From NCBI GenBank assembly GCA_009617715.1, contig VTFK01000332.1, positions 434,001-498,000 on the forward strand: 64,000 nt of DNA. Direction: 5' to 3'. The DNA is from Plectrocnemia conspersa. Its lineage: Eukaryota; Arthropoda; Insecta; Trichoptera; Polycentropodidae. Positions 47,280 through 59,069 of the stretch are shown in pieces. How positions within the stretch are numbered: the first letter of the stretch is position 1; every line of letters begins with the position of its first letter. Both the position numbers and the translations under genes were made by a program. The notes beneath the pieces are model-generated. The model did not search any database and was not told the origin of the DNA. It was given only the letters and a program-made list of their open reading frames with translations.

Positions 47280-47369
47280 TTGGTACAAATTTTCCCAGCT
47301 ACAACGCATTGGGCTTATGACTGTCAGGTTGCAATGGACGACTTAATAAATTAAATAAATAAATAATAA
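47280..47369 (+). mobile_element. LINE-type 3' tail behind the SINE
   Basis: It contains acgcattgggcttatgactg, TCAGGTTGCAATGG and an AATAAATAAATAAA-type end, corresponding to the 3' terminus of the LINE at 51016-51535 (gacgcattgggtttatctgt, CAGGTCACGATGG, AATAAATAAATAAAT). A stem can form between tacaac (47300-47305) and gttgca (47328-47333). It is either the SINE's own 3' end borrowed from its partner LINE, or a separate truncated LINE inserted beside it. Confidence 0.65.
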
Positions 47370-49000
47370 AATATTTTTGAAGCATATAGAAAAAACTGAT
47401 CACCAGATTTATTCATAAAAACATTGCCATAGGATTTTTATTTCCACGTTCTTGAATTTTTATTTACTGCTGAAATTTTGTATTTTTTATTGCAGTCTTT
47501 TTCAAGATTAGAGTTTTGTTAAACATCATCAAATTTATATTGAAAACTAAATTTACTTGTACTTCTTAGCAATAACTATCATTATAATGTTTTAACATAT
47601 ATAATTTTTCTAGCTCAATATGATTTGTATCAGTTATTAATAAATTATTAGAAATAAATTTATTTATTTGCAAAGAAAAATCATATTTAATTCTAAGAAA
47701 AATATAAAAAATTTTTTTGAGCATATAGGTAAAAATTTCATGTTATAATAACAAAGCTATGAGATTTTAATATTTTTTTTTTACAAAAAAATAATAGTTT
47801 TGTGATTTATTTATTTTTATTTAAAATCGATCTATTACATAAATGTTGTAATGTATTTAACACTAAAATATTTCACAAAATTTCAATATTTGCTTTTATT
47901 CATTTAATTAAACGATCCATACTAAAATAAATTCAGATCTTTTTTGTACTAAAATGATCTTAAAATTGCTTTGAGATTATAACAAAATCATAAATAAATA
48001 ATATTATGAATCGTAAATTTCTATATATTGCTGCTACATTGTGTTTTTCTTTGTGGTCTTTCTAAAGTTATTTTAGACATTTAATTTTAATTGAAAATCT
48101 ATCAAAACATAATGTTTTATGTAAGAGTATTCTATAGATCCTTCGTCATTATTATCATTATCAATGATATATTTTTAAATAACGTTAATTAAAACATAAG
48201 CTTTTATTTGATAAGATTTTTATTAGTTAAGAATAAATAATTGTTATTAATAAAAAAGTCATGTTTAGTTTCAAGAAAAATTTAATATAATACTTTTAGA
48301 GCATATAAGAAAATGTAATTATGTCATACAGCTTAGGATTTCAATTTTTACGTTTTTAAATTTTATTTTGAGTACATTAAAAATGATTTTAGAATATAAC
48401 ATTATGATTCAATTTGTATATCAATACTGCAATATTATGGACTAAAATATTTTTCAGAATTACCACAGATTATGTACATTTAGATAAAATTATACCGAAA
48501 TAATTATTGGAATAATAACATACGTTTCTTAAACTCAATAGAAGATCGTAAAATGTTCTATATTTTATGAATCGTAAATTTCCTATATACTGCAGTAACA
48601 TTGTAAATTTTATTACAGTATTTCTACATATCTTCTAGTTATTGCAAACGGTGTTAAATTTTGTTGTAGTACTCTATAGGTTCTTCGTCATTATGCATAT
48701 AATAACATTTTATGATTTAAACATCAAAATTTTTTATAGGACTCTGAAAAAACATTTATATTATATATTCAAATTTTTTATCGTTAGTTAATTAGTAATT
48801 GAATTAATTTTTGTGATTAAAAAAATCATGTTTAGTTTTAAGCAAAATATAATATAATAATTTTAGAGCATACAGTAATAAGTCATCACTAGTTTTTTTA
48901 ATATCAAATTTATGAAACATTTAATTTCAAGCCCTTTAAAAATTTAAGCTGTGTTATTATTGAAATTTTAGTTTAAAGTTATTATTTAACTTTAATTACA
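47370..49000. repeat. Satellite with units of about 565 bp
   Basis: Anchors recur with similar spacing: (g)agcatata(g/a)g near 47378, 47717, 48300 and 48863; atgaatcgtaaatttc near 48003 and 48566; (t/g)ccttcgtcattat near 48138 and 48680; the ttagtttcaagaaaaattta type near 47690, 48262 and 48827. The first spacing is shorter (339 bp), so the first unit is incomplete. Strongly diverged, no coding sequence. Confidence 0.75.
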
Positions 49001-49004
49001 AATA

Positions 49005-50010
49005 TCCTGGTGACTCAATTCTTATTGATTACTTAAATATTCCTATATGACAGGTCTTAATATCAATAAGAGCTTTAAAATATTTATTTTTATGCTCTTA
49101 ATACTCTTTCAAGATCAATAAGGGCTCTAAAACATTTTAAATTTAAATTAAAGTTTATCTAACCTAAATTTAGATGTTTCTCTGCAATAAAAAAAAGTAT
49201 TGCAGTCTTTCTAAAGATCATATTTTCTGTATTCATTGTTCATTTTTCATTTGTAATAATTAAAATTATTATAGGTAATAATATTTTATCATAAATCTTA
49301 AATTTGTTTAACTACGTTTATATTTATCAAAGAATTTTATGATTTAAATATATGTATGTACATATTTTGGTATAGAATTTTTTATTTAAATAAAAACGAT
49401 AAATTGCTAGGAGGCCGATAGTAGCAATATTACAAAATAATAATTATTAATTGTACATAATATCTTAGGAGATTCAATAATTATTTCCAGTATAAATAGT
49501 GCTCTGAAATTTCAATCAAATTCCAGGTTTTTTTGGTTCTTAAAGTACACAAAAATGCTTATAATTTTACAAAAAAAAAAAACAAACAAGCAATGTTCGC
49601 ATTGTCTAAAGAAAAATGGCATAAAAATAAATATTTTCCATCGTATTTGTTCTTCTGAAATTCAGATAAATGACATGTAATGGGATATAATACTTTTAAG
49701 CTTAATACAATTTATAAACAATCTAAAAAATAATTTTGAGTGTCACTAATAATAAACTGTGAAAGAGTTCACTATTAAAAAATTATACCGATCTTTAGAT
49801 ATTAAAACGTCAAAATTAAATTAATTTTGAAGTACGTAAAATCCCAAAAATTTGATACTAAAACTTTTCTGTATAAATTACAATAAATAATACGATTTAT
49901 TCAATATTGAAATATTTGTCGATTACAAAGCTAAAAATTTACGTTAAGTTCCATGACTAATAAGCTCACATCTAGTCTGCTTATTTTCCTCATTATCCTT
50001 ATAAACTCCA
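49005..50010. other. Gene-free AT-rich stretch
   Basis: Probably a decayed continuation of the preceding repeat (short motifs such as ctctaaaacat or attgcagtctttctaaagat recur), but no clear unit boundaries and no gene. Confidence 0.4.
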
Positions 50011-50016
50011 TTCGCA

Positions 50017-50090
50017 GATTCCGATCCAATTAAGAAAGAATTCGAGCTTCTCGTTCGATTATCTTATATATTATTACGTTACTGAACCTG
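50017..50090 (+). CDS. Weak candidate second exon of the signal-peptide gene
   Basis: A cattcgcag acceptor is followed by a GC-richer frame. Joined in phase to the exon at 43509-43566 it would begin D-SDPIKKEFELLVRLSY and reach a stop at TGA near 50085. The phase fits and the join would place a small polar residue after the signal peptide. The intron would be about 6.4 kb and contain a TIR element, a SINE and a satellite. The pyrimidine tract is mediocre and the encoded tail is short, so this is a suggestion only. Confidence 0.2.
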
Positions 50091-50229
50091 CTGCGTTAAA
50101 AGCGTTGACCTTTCAATTTTCATAGTGGTTCCAGGGACCGTGACCGTGATTGATAAAAAATGTGACCACAAAATCATTTGAGGCATCATTAGGCTCAGTG
50201 TTGCAATAAGCGTAAATAATTATTGGAGA

Positions 50230-51010
50230 CTAGATGGGCTATACTATAAACTAACTATGAGTTGCATAATATAACTTGTGTATGTGTGGAATGTTCTATG
50301 TTAAGATTTGTTGCACTATAAAATAATTTCTAAGAAATTCTGGGCAAAACATAGTTGGGAAGCGAGCTAGAATTGTTTAGATTGTTGGTTATATAGCGTG
50401 AGTCATTAATAAAATATACGTATAATATATAGACAAAGTATTGCAGTTTACATTATAAATATAAGTATTTAAAGAATGTATCTTAAATTAATGAAATAAT
50501 ACATTTTAATAATAGTTAATTGTTTAAGAAAGTCAGGAAAAATGTTTATAGTATGACATTATTTAAAAAACAAAAATTTTGAGAAATTAGGATTTTATTA
50601 ATATGTTGTTTTATTTATATTACACTGTAATACATAAATAACGTCCTTGATCTTTTATAATTTTTTATTATGAGATCCTATCTAAATAATTTAAATACTA
50701 TTTGTTTGGTTAAATGTTATTTTTAGCGCTGATCTTAGAATATTTACTTTAAAGTAAATATATTTTTGAGAAACAATAATATTTAGTGTAATATATAGTT
50801 TTGTGAGTAAGAATTTCAATTTTAAGAAATGCAAGAAATCACAGATTTTTTGAGGATTTTTAAAAGACTTAATCCTAAGGAAATAAATAGTTAATAAATC
50901 AATAAACTATTAAAAACATAGTAAAATAATGCGGTTGGATTTAATATATATTAAAATAGACTTAAAAATATTCAAGGTTATATTTCAGTGTTATATATTA
51001 TACTAGGCAT
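50230..51010. other. Gene-free AT-rich stretch
   Basis: No gene or repeat recognised. Confidence 0.5.
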
Positions 51011-51015
51011 ATCAA

Positions 51016-51535
51016 TTGCTCAAATTAAAAAAAATATTGAGTATAGCAATCATATATTCCAGTGCTTTTATTTTAGGAGCCCTGGGATACGTTTCTTTGT
51101 CGACTCGCAGAAGTGTTTATATAATTAAACACTTCTGGAAATTGCTCAAGGGCATCGTAGACAATCCTTCAGTGCTTCAAATGTGGGCTCCTGAAGGTGG
51201 TTATAGTTCTCGGTCGCGTCCACTATTCTTGCCTGTAAAGTTTAGAACTGGAGCACTTGCCAACTCTTCTCTGGCAAAGGCCGTTCATCTGCTTAATTCT
51301 GTCCATAGAGATATTGACATTTTCTCGTGCACATATGGTGTTTTGGTTCAGTTCGTATGGGACAATGCACACCTGTTGAGGTGATTTGTGTCTGTTATTT
51401 TATCTTGTTTTTCATGTTTTTACTTATATGTTTATGAGTGTGTGTGTATTTATGCGTATATGAAATTGTATCGTGACGCATTGGGTTTATCTGTCAGGTC
51501 ACGATGGTTATAATTTTAATAAATAAATAAATATT
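51016..51535 (+). mobile_element. 5'-truncated LINE: C-terminus of ORF2 plus 3' tail
   Basis: The 122-codon frame (51016-51384) has a C-terminal part, from roughly residue 30 (RSVYIIKHFWKLLKGI), that reads like the extreme C-terminus of insect non-LTR ORF2 proteins: SRPLFLPVKFRTGALANSSL, then KAVHLLNSVHRDIDIFSC. The stop at 51382-51384 is followed by a short 3' UTR with a stem-loop (cgtgac 51472-51477, gtcacg 51498-51503) and a tail of AATA repeats. The first residues may be flanking DNA read through. Endonuclease and RT domains are lost to 5' truncation. The family differs from the LINE at 60.3 kb and is probably close to the source of the tail at 47.3 kb. Confidence 0.75.
51388..51535 (+). 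repeat. 148-bp perfect direct repeat, left copy
   Basis: LINE 3'-tail sequence, identical base for base to 52167-52314, including the AATAAATAAATAAATATT end. The repeat starts gtgtctgttattttatcttg. Confidence 0.95.
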
Positions 51536-52166
51536 GAGATATCCTTTCTCTACAAAAATGGTACTTAGAGCATTGAACCCCAATTTATTATAATCATACT
51601 AGTAAATAGTAAGTTTTTACTGCATTTTTTCATAGCTGTTTCTACTTAATTGTTGTTAAGTCAGAACACAGCAATTTTGGTAAATGTAATATTAGATAAA
51701 TATTAAATATAAAACCACTAACCATTTTTTTTTCAAATTTTTCGTACTACTTTATTGCTTATTTTTGTGATTAATGTCAAAAATTGATTACACAAATTTA
51801 TGTGTTGCTGTTTTTTCATTAAAGAAATTGGTAAATGTTCTATTTTAATAAAGCTAATAAAGCTTTCGATACATTTCTGTATTTTCTCAAGTTTACAAAA
51901 ATCCCGTTCCTTACAAAAATAAGGGTATTCAATTCGAATGTTGTTTTTGAAACCCAATTTTTTTTAATGGATTTTTGCCTTATCGTTGTTTTTACTGCAT
52001 TCTATAATAGTTGTTTTTTCTAACTTTTACTTTAGAATAATAACAAAGTTGTTAACTTTAATTTGACATTAAAATTATATTTTAAACCACTTTTTAACTT
52101 TTGTCGTAATACTTTAATGTTTATTTTCGTGATTAATGTCTAAAAATTATTTAGGCAAATTAACGA
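51536..52166. repeat. Satellite A block (about two units)
   Basis: The block starts gagatatcctttctctac and closely matches 59942-60261 plus 62330-62640, which together are the same two units interrupted by a LINE. Unit anchors such as tgattaatgtc(t)aaaaatt near 51770 and 52128 are about 360 bp apart, against about 340 in the other array. A 62-codon plus ORF and a 74-codon minus ORF here are unlikely to be real because they lie in satellite DNA. Confidence 0.85.
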
Positions 52167-52314
52167 GTGTCTGTTATTTTATCTTGTTTTTCATGTTTTT
52201 ACTTATATGTTTATGAGTGTGTGTGTATTTATGCGTATATGAAATTGTATCGTGACGCATTGGGTTTATCTGTCAGGTCACGATGGTTATAATTTTAATA
52301 AATAAATAAATATT
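52167..52314 (+). repeat. 148-bp perfect direct repeat, right copy
   Basis: Exact second copy of 51388-51535, offset 779 bp. It sits at the junction between satellite A and satellite B. It contains the LINE 3' stem-loop (52251-52256 with 52277-52282) and no coding part. Confidence 0.95.
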
Positions 52315-52329
52315 TATGTATATAAAATA

Positions 52330-54700
52330 TTTAAATATTTAATAAAATAAGGAACGAGTAAATAATGTATTACTAAGAAAAATATAATAAAAAGCTGTTT
52401 ATTGGGGTGATTAGGTTTGTAATATTTTTAATAGTCGTAGTAAATATTTATAGGTATTCTTCATAATCTATGATTAGTAGTTCGGAATTTTTTTTACGAT
52501 TATCAATATTATTTATCGTGTATATTTGTGTTAGTTTCTACTTGATAAAGTTATACGAAAAATCACGGATCTTTAAGGATTTATTAAAAGCAAAATTAGG
52601 ACAAAAATGCGTTAGATATTGACTTATTTCGAAGGAACGAATAAGTTAGTATTTTTTTGAAGTTTTGAGAAGGTTAGGTTTTAAATATTTTTTTATAGGT
52701 ATATATAATAAAATATTTAAGTGTATTCTTTATGATACTATATATGAGAACTTATTAGTAGCTCGGATTAAGAATTTTTGGCACTTTTTAATTATATTTA
52801 TCGTGTTTATTCTTAATATGCTATAAATCACAAAATATTGAGGATTATAAAATTAGGACGAAAATGCATAAAATATTTCCTTATTACTCGTTTAATTATT
52901 ATTTAATCAAAAAATTAAAAATGTTATAGTATTTTTTATATATTAATATTTACCATATACAAATAATAATGGATATTTGTATTAGTTCCTAACATGTTTT
53001 AGTTTAGTGGGCAAAAATAACAAGCAAAAAATATGTGAAAAAGCACAGAATATATAGATTTATTAAAAAAAAATTAGGACTAAAATGTGAATAATTTTAC
53101 TAATAAAATATATTTGTTAATATTTTATCTAATTATCTTATGACCATAAAAATTTTAATGGTATTTTCACGATGGGAACTGTTGTTTATTTATAAGAACT
53201 TGATTAAGAAAATCTGTAGTTCGGATTAAAAAATTGTATTGCAAATTTCAATAATATTTCTCATTTATTGATGTATTTATTTTAGTTTCTAATATGCAGT
53301 AGTTCTATGTCAAAAAGGAATAAGAAAGTAATATGTCAACTATCACAGAATCTTAAAAGTTTTATTTAAGAAAAAATTAGGACGAAAATGTGTTAGATAT
53401 TTACTTATTCCTTAAGAAGGAATAAGTTAGTATTTTATTCAAGGTTTAAGAAGGCTGTATTATAAATAGTTAGATTAGGTTTAAAATATTTTTTATGGGT
53501 ATAATATAAATGTTTAAGCGTATTCTTAATGATATTATATATGAGAAAATATTTGTAACTCGGATTAAGAAATTTTGGCGATTCTTAATTTTATTTTTCG
53601 TGTTTATTCTTAATATACAAAAAATCAAAAAAAGGTATTAATAAAGATAAAATTACCACGAAAATGCGTGAGATATTTACTTATTATTTACAGTTAAAAG
53701 AATTATAGTAATTTTTATATAATGATATTTAACGAATATATTTAATAATATATATTTGTGTTGGTTCCCATCGTGTTTAAGTTTAGTGTGCAAAATAAAC
53801 AAGCATAAAATATGCGAAAAAGCACAGAATCTATATATTAAAAAAAAATCAGGACAATAATATGAATAATATTTAATAGGAATATCATTTTTTTATATTT
53901 TATCTAATGACCTTATACAGTAAAAAAATTTTAAAGGTATTTTCACGATAAAAACTGTTATTAATTATTATCTATGAGAGCTCAAAAAATAATATCAGTA
54001 TTTCGGCGTGTCAATAAAATTTCTCATATATTTATGTTTCTATTATGTAGTAGTTTTTGTCAAAAAAAAACAAGCAGGAGATCACAGAATGATGACAAAA
54101 ATAAGATTTATTAAAGAAAATAAGTAATAAAAAAAAATGAAATTTAAAATAAGTTTAGGTTTAAAATATTTTTTATTCTTAAAAATAATGATTTTATGAT
54201 TTTACATATGAGAACTTATTAAGGAATATCAGTAGCTTAGCTTAAAACATTTTCTTTCATATTTATATTTATATATTTATGTTATTTTTTTAGTTTTAAC
54301 TATATGGTAGTTTCATGTACAAAAGGAACAATTAAAATGTATGCGAAAGATAGTACAACGTGGAAAAATATTTAGAAAAAGATTAGTTATTATTTTATCT
54401 AAGCATTAAAAAGGCAGTTATATAAATAAATAATGTAATTTTAGTATCATAGTCTTTAAAAAATATTTAAGGATATTTTTCAAGATGTTAGCTTTGAGAA
54501 CTCTCTTGAAAATGATTGAGGTTTTTATTTATATCCATATAATTTCTCGTATACGTATTTTTAATATGTAGTATTATTAAGAAAAACTAAAACATGAAAA
54601 AGATAAAGTAATCTTTAAGAATTTATCAGGAGCAAAATTAATACAAAAATGTGTAAAATATTTAGCAATTTCTTAGAAAAAAAATTGTTTATTTTGTATT
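52330..54700. repeat. Satellite B with higher-order period of about 785 bp
   Basis: The motif aaaattaggac(a/g/t)aaaatg recurs near 52591, 52849, 53069, 53378, 53648 and 53845 (weaker near 54630). Neighbouring spacings vary (about 258, 220, 309, 270, 197), but every third copy is 776-799 bp apart and more alike: gcgttagatattgacttatt (52603) matches gtgttagatatttacttatt (53390), each followed by a (g)gaa(c/g)(g)aataagttagtattt block. Thus three monomers form a higher-order unit, with about two full units and a decayed third. It is noncoding. Confidence 0.75.
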
Positions 54701-54709
54701 TTTGTATGT

Positions 54710-55430
54710 TTATTTATCAATTTCTTACAAAAGTTTTTTTCATAAGAACACTACAAATAATTTTTCTATTTAAGGATTTTTGAGCTTGTAATAAATACAA
54801 TATGCAATAAACAAAGTGTTTTGTAATTAAAATAAAATTTAAATAACAATTTTTAAGGGGGTAAATATGCAAAACAATTAAATAATCGTAACAGTATAAT
54901 TTGATTGCCTAATTGTAAATTCACCTTTGATTGTAAACTCGAAAATTTAAATCATTATTTAGTGTACCCTTACAATGGATTTTAACGAGCTTGATGATTT
55001 TTTAAAGAATGATAAAAGCAGTTAATACACTACAATATATAAAACCTTTAGAATTGATACTGTTTTTCATTAATGGTTTTACATGTTAGCTTGATATAGT
55101 TTATTAGCTCATATAAATATACCGTTATAATAACAAATGGAAAATGAATAGAGAATATATATTACATAATAATTTACATTACTATGTCTATATTTTTATT
55201 GTAAATTAGCTGATTTTTAAATTTTATAAAAAAGCACTATTCTAGATTTGATATAAACATATACATACATATAAAAACAAGATTATTTTCAGTCTGTTTC
55301 AATATATTTATAGCTATTATTAGAATCTAACCATTAAGATATTTTAAAATATTATTACTACTATCTCATAAAATCGCCTATTATATAAGCTAACTATTAA
55401 TCTTTAAACACATTAAATCGTTTGCATCAA
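54710..55430. other. Gene-free AT-rich stretch
   Basis: Decayed end of satellite B or unique AT-rich DNA. No gene. Confidence 0.45.
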
Positions 55431-55434
55431 ACAT

Positions 55435-55660
55435 TAATTTGTATGATCGTCGATTTAATACGTGTAATTAAGCTGTGCTCGATTAAACACACATCGTTCA
55501 TCATGTAAAACGCGATAGATGCCACGATGTCTAGGCCAGACAACAAAACTTGTCTATCGATCAATACCTATTGTCTATAAACCTGCCATAACTGTTTGTC
55601 TGAGGTTCGGCATTATTGAGCACGCTGTATAACAACGGTCAAAACAAATAACTAGATACT
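55435..55660. promoter_or_regulatory. GC-richer block, candidate regulatory element
   Basis: A compact patch with many factor-type motifs: attgtctataaa and tctatcgatcaa, repeated cgat and tgtct elements. There is no exon-like frame. Downstream, at 56026-56034, an isolated tgaccttga (complement TCAAGGTCA) matches the monomeric nuclear-receptor (FTZ-F1 type) site. Function is inferred only from motif content and the composition contrast. Confidence 0.25.
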
Positions 55661-55669
55661 AACTTGATT

Positions 55670-57325
55670 GAATCCTCTAGCTATGACATATTTGTGCAAT
55701 ATCATATAATTGATAATTACAAAAAAATCAATCAATAAACTTTCTTTCCATACCTTGTACAGCTAATTGAATAACAAGCTCACTATATCGCTCAACACTG
55801 ATATATCACGATGGACTTCACGGGAAAAAAACTAATAGCATCGTTTAAAAAACAATTTGATCGTTGAAAAAATGATACACACTAGATATTTATATAATAA
55901 AAAATAAACAACAAGATGATTCATTGAAAGAAAAAAATGAATCGGCTTACGAATAGTAGTGGCATTAAACGGTTCTTTTCGCGATAATGAAAAGTAACAG
56001 CATATTTTAATTGTGATGGATGACCTTGAAATCGCAATGAAAATATGCGTTATGCGAATTAAAATATGTGAGCATTAAAATAGCATTTAATGTAAAAATG
56101 CGATTAGTTTAGGTGGGCCATTATAAATAAATTAAAATACAAATAACTGGATAATAATTAAAACGTAGTTATAATAAATACATATAACAACATTATTGCC
56201 ACAGAGATAAGTTATTTTCATATAAATATCATTTTTATTTTTTTATAACAAGTTTTTGGGTTATGAAAGTAAATCAGTTTTAAATTTCTATAAAATTATT
56301 TTTTATGAAGTTATATTACTTAAAATTATATTTTTTTATTATGGTCTAATTTTAATAACGTTATTAATTTAACTCGATTTTTATTATTATCCGTTATTTA
56401 AAATTATATACATAATTAAAAAAATATTGATAGCTTTTAAAGTTATGCAAATTTATTCATATTAATATCAAAATATTTGTATAAATAATGTTTTGGATTT
56501 GACTTTACAGTTCAACCTTAATTTGAAGAGCACTTTAGTGGTCAATGATGATGATTTTTATTATTATCCTCAGGCATTTTAAAATCTCTTGAAACTCAAG
56601 TAAACATCTCGAAGTTTACTTTAATATTAACACTTAGTGCTGCATGCTGCATTATACAAAGCTAAATATGAAGTGTTTTCCATTTAGTTAAAACGATTTA
56701 TTTGTATTTAAATTTATTAACTAAGAGGTTAATCACATCACAATAGCAATGAAAAATCAAAGAAAAATATTATTTATTAATATAAAATATAACAATTTTA
56801 TACGAGGAAATAAAAAATATTCATATACAAATAGTTAAATCAACTTTAACCCTTTGAGTAATGAGTTAATTTATATACATTTGTTAATTAGAATTTAAGA
56901 GTGAGTTAATTTTACGTATATTTCTATAATTATTTAATATTGAATTTATAGTAAATAATAATAAAAAATCAGTGATTCAATTAGTTTTATTGCTTTGGTT
57001 TATTCTACTATTTTTTTATATTAGTATGTTGCAATAATTTATTTTACTTTTTTATTATTAAATTGTTTTCATGTAATAATATTTTATATTTAAAATAATA
57101 TTTTTTATTTATTGTTTACTCAGTTTTATATGTTAATATATTACAGTTATGTTTTATATAAATATATAACTATCTAGGCTACCTTAAAATAGTGAAAGAT
57201 TAACCGCCGTACATGTACGGCCAAACTCTCAAGGGGGTAAAAAATAGATTTGTAGTTGAATATCGTGTGATTGCAATAATATATAGCACAAGCAAAATAC
57301 CTAAATTCAGATTGTAGCAATGCTA
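55670..57325. other. Gene-free AT-rich stretch
   Basis: No supported gene. Nothing repetitive was identified that matches other parts of the window. Confidence 0.45.
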
Positions 57326-57331
57326 CTATAA

Positions 57332-58358
57332 TGCCTGCATTACAGTATCTGGAAGTTGGCCATGGTTAGCCAAGGACGGAGAATATAGGGGGTTATTCGG
57401 AGTTTCTTCGGTCGAGTTTGGTCTAAAATCTCTCGGAAGTTTTCCGAGGTTACCGTGGGGGTAATTCAGTCGACTTGGCCAGCTTCGAGCGCTTCAAAGG
57501 GACGCCAAGTCAAAGGGACTCTTTCGAGCGCGAGCAGTGAGATACTTCCCCTTTCGCTCTCTCGCATGCTAAGTGACGAGAGTGAGAGAGATAATGATAT
57601 GATGTTTCGCAAACTGAGATAGAACGAGTAACTCGGTTTAATTTCAGTATGCGCGTAGGCGTCCTATGGTCAACACGCACGTCGAGCGCTGCATCGTGAT
57701 CACGTGGTCAAGTTATAATACCACATGCTTATCGGGGATTTCATCAGACTCTTACTGACATCTTTGAATATTTTAGGGCACCAAAAGGGATTAATTATAT
57801 TTTTGATAGTATATTCTTCTAACAGATATCGTTATAATATTTTTTTTTATATAAAATTAAATAATTAGTGGTACTTGAATTTGTTAAAAAAATCGTTTCG
57901 CATATCCTTATGTATTTTCCTGGATCGGTTTATATAAATGTCACACCATAACGAATTCTTATTTAGAATCGATGGCAACAAATTCTAGGATAGTCACAGA
58001 TGTGGTGTTTGTATTCTGAAGTATAATTTTTATGACTTATCGCATTTTGCAAAAGCCGACAAAGATTTTGCGTAAATTGAATATTTATGATCGAAAAGTT
58101 TTCACTGATATTGTATTGCCCACACAAATTTTTATAATTATCAGTAGCGTAATTTTAATAATATAACAATTTAAAAATTGCGATTATTTAGCACATTTTT
58201 CGATCGCGCGCCAATATGCCAGCTGTACGTGATAGAAGCCGCCGTCCGGACGGCATATGAAATTTGTGGCAGTGTGGCCGCTACTCGGAAGTCGGCGACC
58301 TCGGCCGACTTCAGTCGAACTTCGGTTCGGACAACTTCTAGAGAGTGTTGTACAAGCA
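57332..58358. mobile_element. TIR element T, copy 2 (1.03 kb)
   Basis: Collinear with 45596-46638 from tgcctgcattacagtatctg at the left to the reverse complement of tgcttgtacaacactctcta at the right. Shared internal blocks include atgcgcgtaggcgtcctatg, GGCACCAAAAGGGATTAAT and tttatataaatgtcacacca. It has its own insertions and deletions relative to copy 1, for example a cttccccttt-containing segment near 57545 and a deletion near 57440-57470. The central dyad is perfect here (gccgtccggacggc, 58242-58255). The opposing 66-codon ORFs at 58171-58378 are dyad artefacts. No transposase is encoded. Confidence 0.8.
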
Positions 58359-58379
58359 TAAAACTTTTCATTGGATAGA

Positions 58380-58860
58380 TAGTATTGTGTTAGAAAGATT
58401 GAATTATTTTCTCAAAAACAATTTATTTAAATTTAATTAAAATTAAGACCACAGTGACTTTGATAAAAAAACCAATTTATAGTATTATTATAATGCACAA
58501 AAATTAAATAAAACTTAGATTAAAAATAATACACAATATATAGAAAAAAAATCATAAAATTAAATGATACAAACCGAACATCATTATTAATTTATTTTTA
58601 GCAATTTTTATAATAACTGAGATGACAGGAATTTAGCAAACAATCAATGTAATAATTATCATAATTTATTAACTTTAAAACATCGCAATAATAATTGGTC
58701 GTATAGCGAAAATTTAAATTTGAGTGAAGTTATTTAAACCATTTAATAGTAATTGCCTTATAAAAAAATGTAGCAGGATCTAGTCCCCAATAAAAATTAG
58801 ACTGGCGTGTTCGTTAAAAACTTTAGTTTTTTGCATGGCCATAATTAATATAATGGCTTT
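58380..58860. other. Gene-free AT-rich stretch
   Basis: Nothing recognised. Confidence 0.5.
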
Positions 58861-58879
58861 AGTGTCGTAATTTCGATAG

Positions 58880-59059
58880 ATGGACTTCGGCGGAAGCAGC
58901 GAGTACTCACAGTGGACTGGATGCTGGGAAGTGGAAATCTGGACTATCAGGTCAGCACCTAGCCGTCGGCGACGGTTCTCTTCGCTCTTAACTAAACAAA
59001 CACTTCATATTAAGGGCAAGAGTATTGTTAGTGCATCTACCGTACTGCCTCCGTGTTAA
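58880..59059 (+). CDS. Small ORF or exon of 59 codons, unknown
   Basis: ATG at 58880 opens a frame that starts MDFGGSSEYSQWTGCWEVE and ends at TAA (59057-59059). It lies in a GC-richer island of about 200 bp in AT-rich surroundings, and the first 24 residues have a tryptophan/serine/glycine composition unlike chance frames here. An internal tatcag|GTCAGC donor (58951/58952) could end an exon after about 24 codons. No signal peptide, membrane segment or known domain. It could be an exon of a larger gene or a 5' UTR with a chance ORF. Confidence 0.35.
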   Translation: MDFGGSSEYSQWTGCWEVEIWTIRSAPSRRRRFSSLLTKQTLHIKGKSIVSASTVLPPC

Positions 59060-59069
59060 AAATATCGCC

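Noticed and set aside
51733..52023. ORFs on both strands near 51.8-52.0 kb
   Set aside because: They fall inside satellite A, and the corresponding units elsewhere do not preserve the frames.
58171..58378. Two 66-codon ORFs on opposite strands
   Set aside because: They are mirror images caused by the GC-rich dyad at the end of TIR element T; the related copy at 46.5 kb does not keep both frames.
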